A DNA stretch of 24,021 nucleotides from assembly GCA_030647775.1 (NCBI GenBank), contig JAUSJC010000001.1, forward strand, positions 1 to 24,021. The letters are read 5' to 3'. The notes under the pieces are model-generated. The model saw nothing but the letters and a program-made list of their open reading frames with translations, did not search any database and was not told the origin of the DNA. Numbering within the stretch: position 1 is the stretch's first letter; every line of letters starts with the position of its first letter. The translations under genes were made by a program, and so were the position numbers. The DNA comes from Candidatus Curtissbacteria bacterium. GTDB taxonomy: Bacteria > Patescibacteria > Microgenomatia > Curtissbacterales > GWA2-41-24. Shown here one piece after another: positions 1 through 5,353 of this stretch.

Positions 1-228
1 CGTGGTGCTGCCGGAAACGGAAAGTGCTCCGGCTGAGAGTGAAGCTGCCTTAAGAAGTGAATTAAATGTCGCTTGGCCGTCAACGTTAATCGACCCATCA
101 GCGGCAAGGGGCAAGTATGAGGCGTTAGTCGTTAGTCGCTCGGCATTAGTCACCTGCGCTTTAGATGGTACATTGAAGGCATAGTTAATCTCAGTCTTTG
201 ATCCGTTCATCATTACCTCGGCTAAATT
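1..228. repeat. Left arm of a terminal inverted repeat (partner 23794-24021)
   Basis: Bases 1-228 are the reverse complement of 23794-24021 with one mismatch that I can see (position 142, synonymous). From 229 inward similarity falls quickly, though the reading frame stays alike. The repeat encodes the stalk part of both edge genes and contains heptad repeats (GTTAGTC units near 124-150). Its true length is unknown because both arms touch the window edges. Confidence 0.93.
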
Positions 229-993
229 GACAAAAGGTTTGAGAATCGTGGAGAAGAAGTCCGAAGAGGCACCGTATATTTGATCTATTAATGAAAGAGA
301 AGAGGTCTTTGCTGCCAAAACATCTTGGTTGTCATTGCGAGGAGTCTTGAGCTCGTCGAAAGACGACGCGGCAATCTCTTGTTGAGACTGCTTCACTCCT
401 GCCTTGCCGGCAGGCAGGTCGTTCGCAGTGACAGAGGAGGGATTATTGTAAGAAGACGCTCCCGGAACCTGTAAAAATTGTCGCGCTTTCCCTCCACCCA
501 CGGCTAGTGTTGCCACCACCAGTGCAAAAGTGATGACGAGAACTGCAATACCGCCAAGCAAAAACCGCGCGAGAACCGGCGCAATAACCGGCTTAGAAGT
601 AATCAAAAGGTAATCTTCTGTATCACCTACCGGTCTTTTGACTGGCGGCCGTCCTCTTAGGCTCCCCGCCACTACCTCACTTTTCTCAAAAATCTCTTTT
701 ACATGGGCAAGCGATTTGCCCGCGCGGATCAGTTTGTGGACCCGGGTAAGTTTGGCAAGCGCTTCTTTGGGGTAAACTCCGATAAATCTAGGAGGGACTT
801 TATGGCCAAGCTTCTGGGATTTATCAAGTACCCTTTCGGGATGGGGTAAAAGCCCAAGCTTTACAAGGTAGCGCAAACGCTCAAGGGGCTTGCCGTGGCC
901 AAAATCCACGCCAGCCGCTACCGCTTTTGCAATTAGCTCTTGGGCAGTTAAAAATTTTCTCTCTTCAGAAAGGTCTCCGGGTTCAGACTGCAT
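1..993 (-). CDS. MerR-like HTH / membrane helix / extracellular stalk protein, C-terminus cut by left edge
   Basis: The frame is open for 331 codons from ATG 993, with a TAG directly upstream, so the start is firm. Residues about 15-105 resemble a MerR-type winged helix (GVDFGHGKPLERLRYLVKLG, then LAKLTRVHKLIRAGKSLAHV). A basic stretch is followed by one strong membrane helix at about 142-166 (GGIAVLVITFALVVATLAV), then a Ser/Asn-rich exported part starting a stalk (NVDGQATFNSLLKAASLSAG). The layout predicts a cytoplasmic DNA-binding head anchored to an outside fibre. Residues about 188-222 come from an inserted palindromic repeat (LPAGKAG signature). The last 76 residues match the gene at the right edge almost exactly, while the heads are only distantly alike. 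The HTH family is assigned by eye; the membrane topology is more secure. Function unknown: surface adhesin, membrane-bound regulator, or both. Confidence 0.75.
   Translation of the reverse strand, partial: MQSEPGDLSEERKFLTAQELIAKAVAAGVDFGHGKPLERLRYLVKLGLLPHPERVLDKSQKLGHKVPPRFIGVYPKEALAKLTRVHKLIRAGKSLAHVKEIFEKSEVVAGSLRGRPPVKRPVGDTEDYLLITSKPVIAPVLARFLLGGIAVLVITFALVVATLAVGGGKARQFLQVPGASSYNNPSSVTANDLPAGKAGVKQSQQEIAASSFDELKTPRNDNQDVLAAKTSSLSLIDQIYGASSDFFSTILKPFVNLAEVMMNGSKTEINYAFNVPSKAQVTNAERLTTNASYLPLAADGSINVDGQATFNSLLKAASLSAGALSVSGSTT
330..433. repeat. MITE/REP-like palindromic element inside the left stalk gene
   Basis: This 104-base element begins TGTCATTGCGA and ends TCGCAGTGACA, giving near-perfect terminal inverted repeats. 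It contains an inner palindrome CTGCCTTGCCGGCAGGCAG. It lies in frame in the stalk gene, just outside the membrane helix, where it encodes NDLPAGKAGVKQSQQEIAAS. The right-edge paralogue lacks it at this place, which supports an insertion. Confidence 0.8.
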
Positions 994-1073
994 CTAAATC
1001 AACTTTCAGCCCCTCAGTCTCTATCCCTTACGTGCCCCTTCAGGCAGGCTCGCTGTTTATTCACCCTAGGCCC

Positions 1074-1121
1074 GCAGTCCGTCGTTTCGGACGAGGACCG
1101 CAGGCCATTTTCTAATGGCCT
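1074..1121 (-). other. Two hairpins in the 5' leader of the left stalk gene
   Basis: AGGCCATT (1102-1109) pairs with AATGGCCT (1114-1121) around a 4-base loop. GCAGTCC plus TCGT (1074-1085) pairs with ACGA plus GGACCGC (1091-1101) around a 5-base loop with one bulged base. Both lie between promoter and start codon. They may be a regulatory leader, or another palindromic repeat; I see no match to a known riboswitch class. Confidence 0.5.
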
Positions 1122-1176
1122 CTAGTTTTTACCGCGTGGGAAAAACGAGTAGGGTAAATATTTACAGCATATCTCC

Positions 1177-1205
1177 ATTTATACAGAAAGAATACGGTCT
1201 GTCAA
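1177..1205 (-). promoter_or_regulatory. Sigma70-type promoter of the left stalk gene
   Basis: On the minus strand TTGACA (1205-1200) is followed after 16 bases by TATAAA (1183-1178). It is the best promoter match in this region. Transcription would start near 1171 and leave a long leader, unlike most other genes here. Confidence 0.65.
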
Positions 1206-1351
1206 GCTCAAATGGCCGCTCTCGCCCTCGTTACTATAAGTTTATTTTCCGTGCGGGAATTTACTCTTTTGCCCTCTTTTTGGGGTTTTGCCAGGCTAAA
1301 ACCGCTTGGGGACTAAATTCTTTTCACGACTATAAGAGTGCCCCCTCACTC

Positions 1352-1477
1352 TGTCATTGCGAGCGAAGCGAAGCAATCTCTGGCCTGTCATTCCGAACTC
1401 GTTTCGGAATCTCTCTTAGATCCTGAACCAAGCCTTCGAGGCCGTGAGCCCTCAGGCCGAATCGATTCAGGATGACA
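1352..1477. repeat. Composite REP element, three palindromic units
   Basis: It is bounded by TGTCA and TGACA. Sub-units are TGTCATTGCGAGCGAAGCG..., TGTCATTCCGAACTCG... and a 61-base unit (about 1417-1477) that recurs inverted at 21842-21902 with about three mismatches. All three begin like REP units seen elsewhere in the window. Confidence 0.8.
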
Positions 1478-1532
1478 TTGGCATGAAGATGAAATGGAGA
1501 CTATTCAAAATTAAAAATTGGAAAATTAAAAA

Positions 1533-2855
1533 TTAGAGTTTGAGAATCTTCTCAAACTCTGCTTTCTCACGGAACGGCCCGACAACGGCCAAACTCATCT
1601 TGTCGCGCCTTATCAAACGCTTGGCCACGCGGGCAATGTCGGCAGGCGTTACCCCGTCGATATGGGCAATCTCTTCCTCGAAAGTCTCAATTTTATTCTC
1701 CAACAGCTCGCCAAACCCGTAAAACTGGGCAACATTTAAGGAATCCTCAAATCCTAAAGCCATTTGCCCTTTCATGCTCTCTTTGGCCTTATTAAGTTCC
1801 TTTTCCCCTACCCGCTCGTCGCGGATCCGCGCGTACTGATCGACAATAACTTTCAAGGCCTCGTCAACTTTTGGCAAATCGATCCCGCTGTAAGTCACAA
1901 ACACGCCGGTATCGTGGTAATACTCACAGCCCGTGCGCACATAATATGCCAGCCCCCTCTTCTCACGCACCTCGTCAAACATGCGCGATGACATTCCCCC
2001 GCCCAAAATTGTTGTTAGGACATCCAATGCGTACCTGTCGTCGTCAAAACGCGAAAGTCCCTTAAAGGCCAAAGCAAGTGCCGCCTGCCTGATTTTGCGT
2101 CTGTCAATTTCAATCGCAAGCTTCTTTTGACGATCAACATACGGCAAAAAATTGGTGACCTTTCTCTCCTTTTTAAAGCCGTAATATTTTTTGATGGCCA
2201 GAAGGACCGAGTCGCGGTCATATAAACCGGCTACCACCAAAACCATATTATTGGGCCAGTAGCGCTCGCCGATATAGTCAATCATCTGCTCGCGGGTTTG
2301 TTTGGCGATAATTTTCGGATATCCGCCCGTATCCCATCCCAAAGGCTGGTCGGTATCCAAAACTACCTCTTCAATCAAATCCAAAACCCTAATCTTCGGG
2401 TCGTCGTGGCGCATATGCAGTTCCTGCAAGATAACATTGCGCTCGCGTTCGAACTCTTCGACTTTAAAAAGGCTGTTATGGAGCATATCCGAAATAATTT
2501 CCAAAATGTGTTCAATGTGGTCGCTGGCCGCCTTGATGTAGTAACCGGTGAATTCTTTAGAGGTAAACGCGTTATTAACCCCGCCGAGCGCGTCAATCTC
2601 TGTTGCCACATCCATAGCCGTCGGGCGTTTTTTTGTCCCTTTGAAAAACATGTGCTCCAGAAAATGCGAAAGCCCGATTGTCTTTTTGGTTTCGTAACGA
2701 CTGCCGGCTCCGCAAAGGACGATCGCCGACGCGCTCTTAAAGCCCGGCATCGGCGCCAAAATAACCCGCAGGCCGTTATCTAGCGTCAATCTTTCAAATT
2801 CTTTATTATTGTTTACCATTATCAAAAAGTGAGGTCTTGCGGCCATTAAAAACAT
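1533..2855 (-). CDS. M16 family zinc metalloprotease (pitrilysin/insulinase type)
   Basis: Single-domain-pair M16B-type peptidase, 440 residues from the furthest start and about 428 from ATG 2819 (MVNNNKEFERLTLDNGL), the more natural start because the preceding 12 residues are not family-like. The inverted zinc motif HFLEH is at residues 64-68 and the third ligand Glu at 145, exactly 77 after the second His. The C-terminal half has GGGMSSRMFDEVREKRGLAY, the substrate-binding R/Y region of the family. No signal peptide is seen, so a cytoplasmic protease clearing peptides is likely; the substrate is unknown. All key residues are present, so it should be active. The stop codon lies in a 12-bp hairpin that probably ends the transcript. 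Confidence 0.93.
   Translation of the reverse strand: MFLMAARPHFLIMVNNNKEFERLTLDNGLRVILAPMPGFKSASAIVLCGAGSRYETKKTIGLSHFLEHMFFKGTKKRPTAMDVATEIDALGGVNNAFTSKEFTGYYIKAASDHIEHILEIISDMLHNSLFKVEEFERERNVILQELHMRHDDPKIRVLDLIEEVVLDTDQPLGWDTGGYPKIIAKQTREQMIDYIGERYWPNNMVLVVAGLYDRDSVLLAIKKYYGFKKERKVTNFLPYVDRQKKLAIEIDRRKIRQAALALAFKGLSRFDDDRYALDVLTTILGGGMSSRMFDEVREKRGLAYYVRTGCEYYHDTGVFVTYSGIDLPKVDEALKVIVDQYARIRDERVGEKELNKAKESMKGQMALGFEDSLNVAQFYGFGELLENKIETFEEEIAHIDGVTPADIARVAKRLIRRDKMSLAVVGPFREKAEFEKILKL
1535..1560 (-). terminator. Hairpin across the M16 protease stop codon, probable terminator
   Basis: AGAGTTTGAGAA and TTCTCAAACTCT form a perfect 12-bp stem with a 2-base loop. It covers the last codons and part of the stop. 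On the minus strand it is followed by a T-rich run (AATTTTTAATTTT), as in an intrinsic terminator. Confidence 0.7.
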
Positions 2856-3046
2856 GACGTAGTCGGCTCACGAAAACCTCTTTTTTTTAAACCTTGCTAC
2901 ACTGCCGACGGAGGCTTGAGCGAGACGGGCGAAAAATCTCGTTAAAAATCAGCCGTCGAGCGTTTTTTAGTGGCGCGAGACCGAACAATTACCTTTAGAC
3001 CCGCAGTTGAGTCTACTCGACAAGGATCGCAAGATAACTCAATGAG
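2856..3046. other. Intergenic gap between protease and phosphoesterase
   Basis: These 191 bases hold no open frame I trust. The part next to the phosphoesterase contains half of a stop-codon hairpin (3031-3053). No clear promoter for the protease is visible. Confidence 0.4.
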
Positions 3047-3053
3047 TTATCTT
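3031..3053 (-). other. Hairpin spanning the phosphoesterase stop codon
   Basis: AAGATAACTC pairs with GAGTTATCTT around a 3-base loop, and the TAA stop lies in the stem. There is no T-run after it on the minus strand, so it may protect the mRNA end rather than act as a classical terminator. Confidence 0.6.
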
Positions 3054-3985
3054 ATCTCCACATCCTCTACTTCCCAAGTCCAGTCGTCAAAAATCGTCAA
3101 AACCCCAAACCTGGAACCTTGAAAATTGCGATCGGCCACGATAGCGCCGATGGTCGTTATTTTAACAGAAGCGTCCGGCGATTTGAACTTGGCAAAAAAA
3201 TGCAGGTCTCCGCTGAAAAATCCGTCTACTTTCTTCGCTTGCAATAAATCTAGAAATGTTTGCGCTTGCCTGGCCACTTCCGGGCTGTCTTCCCCCATTA
3301 CATGCTTACTATCGGGGTGAAAAGGCGTCTTATGGGCAAAAACAAAATGGAGTTTTGCCGGCTTCCCCAGTGCCCCCTCCAGCATTTTCCAATCGTTTAC
3401 ACTAATACCTTTGTATATATCACTATTATCTAATATAACTAAACGTATCCCCTCCTTATTCGCAGAAAAGCTTTGCTTATTCGCAGAAAAGCTTTGCTTA
3501 TTCGTAGAAAAGCTCTGCTTATTCGCAGAAAAGCTTTGCTTATTCGTAGAAAAGCTTTGCTTATCTATCACCTGGCTTGGCTGGCCGAAAACTTTTCTAA
3601 AATTCTCAAGCGCTTCTTCCCCCCGGTTGCGGCTCGCCCAAAGGTCATGATCGCCGGGAGTCAAAAAATACTGTATCTTGGAATCGTCAAAGATTTTCTT
3701 CACCGCCAAAAGTTCGTCTTCTGTTCCCACATTGCTCCAGTCCCCAAGCCCAATCACAAAATTAACCCCATAACCGGTAGCTTGTCGAAGCGCCTTTTTC
3801 AAATTCTCGTTGTCGTTTTCGCTGTCTGCAATCAGGCCAACGCGCATAATTGGCCTTTTTTGCGCTGTCTGCTCACTCTTTACCTGATCTTGGAGAAAAA
3901 TTATATCTCTCACCGTATTTTTGAAGTATAAAAAGCCAAAGGCCAAAAGCACACCCAAAACAAAAAACAGCAGCAACTTCTTCAT
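3047..3985 (-). CDS. Membrane-anchored calcineurin-like metallophosphoesterase
   Basis: 312 residues. Residues 4-21 form an N-terminal membrane anchor (LLLFFVLGVLLAFGFLYF), so the catalytic domain probably faces outside. Metallophosphoesterase motifs occur in order: ADSE (53-56), GDW (81-83), GDHD (111-114), AHK (217-219) and GDLH (259-262). Three depart from the usual DxH, GNH and GHxH: His56 to Glu, Asn to Asp, and His to Asp, so metal binding or activity may be altered. Residues 142-176 are five tandem copies of KQSFS(T/A)N, encoded by a 21-bp minisatellite in a loop between the GDHD and AHK motifs. The gene starts at ATG 3985 seven bases after a TATAAT box, pointing to a leaderless mRNA. 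Substrate unknown. Confidence 0.85.
   Translation of the reverse strand: MKKLLLFFVLGVLLAFGFLYFKNTVRDIIFLQDQVKSEQTAQKRPIMRVGLIADSENDNENLKKALRQATGYGVNFVIGLGDWSNVGTEDELLAVKKIFDDSKIQYFLTPGDHDLWASRNRGEEALENFRKVFGQPSQVIDKQSFSTNKQSFSANKQSFSTNKQSFSANKQSFSANKEGIRLVILDNSDIYKGISVNDWKMLEGALGKPAKLHFVFAHKTPFHPDSKHVMGEDSPEVARQAQTFLDLLQAKKVDGFFSGDLHFFAKFKSPDASVKITTIGAIVADRNFQGSRFGVLTIFDDWTWEVEDVEIR
3456..3560. repeat. 21-bp tandem repeat, five copies, in frame
   Basis: Five copies of a 21-base unit (core CGCAGAAAAGCTTTGCTTAT) differ only at a few bases. The unit is three codon-heptads long and contains the palindrome AAAGCTTT. It sits inside the phosphoesterase gene and keeps the frame, so copy-number change would only lengthen or shorten a loop by 7 residues per unit. 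Confidence 0.95.
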
Positions 3986-3992
3986 CTTCGAT

Positions 3993-3998
3993 ATTATA
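3993..3998 (-). promoter_or_regulatory. -10 box of the phosphoesterase, leaderless spacing
   Basis: TATAAT ends 7 bases before ATG 3985. RNA synthesis starting at the usual distance would begin at or next to the start codon. No good -35 is seen. Confidence 0.6.
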
Positions 3999-4138
3999 TA
4001 TCAGATGAGCGCTCAAGCCTGAATCACAACTCTATGAGTCTTTTTCTTAGCAACCGCCAGGTCATTCTGACAGAATCCAAGTGCAACCCATCTACCCCTT
4101 TTATTGACGATCGCAAACAAAACGTCCATTTGCCTGAA

Positions 4139-4160
4139 GGTAGAATCTACATCTTCTCCG
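4139..4160 (-). other. Small hairpin across the stop codon of the region-4-like gene
   Basis: On the minus strand GAAG-AT-GTAGA pairs with TCTAC-CTTC around a single base, with AT bulged. The TAG stop lies in the stem. It fits the pattern seen at several other stop codons here. Confidence 0.4.
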
Positions 4161-5322
4161 CACGTTTTTCTCTGACTCCTCTTAACCGCTCTCCCAAATA
4201 TTCGCCGATAATATTTATGTCCCCCAGAGAAACGAATAAATCACCATCTGACATACGAAAAATTGTAGCCGGCGGATTATTTCCAATTAAATCGGCAAGC
4301 GAAGTGCTCAATATTTTTAATTGGTAAGAATTTGTTACTCCGTAGAGAATAAGCAAAGGCAGCAATGTTGAAAAATTTTGTCTGTCTTTTTTTCTAAGGT
4401 CAAATGTAGTCGGTATTCTTTCAGGCTGCGGTCCCAAAACTATCACCGTTGGTTTTCTCATTGCGTCAAATCTCTCACCCTGTGCCTGCTTAAACAATTC
4501 AACAATGCTATCTCGCAAAGAAATAAGTGTAAAATGTTGGCGCAAGATCCTCTTTTGTTTTCCATTTTTAACTTCCAACTCGTCAATTCCAATTGGCACT
4601 CCTAAAGAATCAAGATAATCCGCTAAAAAAGCAATATCGCCATGTCTTGATCTAGGCCATAATTTTGCTTCTCTGGCGACCGCAGAGACATCCATAAATA
4701 GAGTTTGATGACGTTGATAGGCATGCCTATCAATTTGTCTTATAAGCTCTTTTTTTATCTCCATGTCTACTTCAGGATCTGAAAGTTGCAAAAGAGTGTC
4801 TTCCCATTTGGGTGAGGGTTGGGGGATTTCGAATTCATCTTCCCGTCCCTCAATTATTTTTCTTGCATATCTAATTTGGTATCCCTCGAACCCTTTTTCC
4901 CTAAGCTCACTGTAACTTGCTCCTGCCTTAACTTCTTCCTTTAATCTAGAAATGACCCTTTGCTCAAATAATGGCTTCCTAAAGTTAAATCCTTCCGTTG
5001 TATCCACTAGCTCGGCAAATCGTTCTTTCGTGATTTGCCTAACTCTCTCATGTGTATAACCAGTCATTTCCCCAACATCTTCAAGCGTCAAGGTTTCGCC
5101 GAATATATAGAGCTGTGCCGTATTATGGGCTCTAAAGGCGCGCGGGATTGCAATCTGACCCTCAATAGACAGTGCAATGGGGATTTTTGCTTTACCTCCG
5201 GTAGAAATATAAATCGAATCGTTTCCCTCAATCAAACTCTCTTTGGACATTAAGTCCTCCACGGCCTGTACATAGGCTTTTTGAGTGTTTAAGAATGATC
5301 GTGGTTGCGCCTCTTTTGACAT
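4147..5322 (-). CDS. Protein with a sigma-70 region-4-like HTH and an unknown C-terminal part
   Basis: 391 residues from ATG 5322. A TTG start at 5382 would overlap argS and add an unnatural Arg/Lys-rich leader, so I prefer ATG 5322, which lies 7 bases after TATAAT (5335-5330). Residues about 77-105 (TLTLEDVGEMTGYTHERVRQ) closely match the HTH of sigma-factor region 4, which recognises -35 boxes. No region 2 (-10 binding, core binding) is visible. The remaining 285 residues are alpha-rich and unrecognised. It could be a transcription regulator or anti-sigma-like adaptor acting at promoters; a true sigma factor is unlikely without region 2. The GTAGATTCTAC palindrome covers the stop codon. Confidence 0.85.
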   Translation of the reverse strand: MSKEAQPRSFLNTQKAYVQAVEDLMSKESLIEGNDSIYISTGGKAKIPIALSIEGQIAIPRAFRAHNTAQLYIFGETLTLEDVGEMTGYTHERVRQITKERFAELVDTTEGFNFRKPLFEQRVISRLKEEVKAGASYSELREKGFEGYQIRYARKIIEGREDEFEIPQPSPKWEDTLLQLSDPEVDMEIKKELIRQIDRHAYQRHQTLFMDVSAVAREAKLWPRSRHGDIAFLADYLDSLGVPIGIDELEVKNGKQKRILRQHFTLISLRDSIVELFKQAQGERFDAMRKPTVIVLGPQPERIPTTFDLRKKDRQNFSTLLPLLILYGVTNSYQLKILSTSLADLIGNNPPATIFRMSDGDLFVSLGDINIIGEYLGERLRGVREKRAEKM

Positions 5323-5329
5323 GGAGGAT

Positions 5330-5335
5330 ATTATA
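5330..5335 (-). promoter_or_regulatory. -10 box of the region-4-like gene, leaderless spacing
   Basis: TATAAT on the minus strand ends 7 bases before ATG 5322, within the 31-base gap after argS. It implies the gene can be transcribed apart from argS. Confidence 0.6.
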
Positions 5336-5353
5336 TCAAAGGTGAAGGAATTT

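Larger units (their letters stand above)
994..1532. other. Intergenic region: promoter, structured leader and REP elements
   Basis: No convincing gene lies in these 539 bases. They hold a sigma70-like promoter on the minus strand for the left stalk gene (1177-1205), a leader of about 178 nt with two strong hairpins (1074-1121), a composite REP element (1352-1477), and an A/T-rich run after the protease gene. Open frames here (for example 1115-1426 plus) run through REP sequence and look spurious. Confidence 0.7.

Noticed and set aside
1115..1426. A 103-codon plus-strand frame in the left intergenic region
   Set aside because: Its end is translated REP (CHCERSEAISGLS type), a typical spurious product.
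2298..2783. A 161-codon frame opposite the M16 protease
   Set aside because: Antisense shadow; the protease has complete catalytic motifs on the other strand.
3456..3560. CRISPR-like repeat array
   Set aside because: Units are contiguous 21-mers without spacers and lie in frame within a gene.
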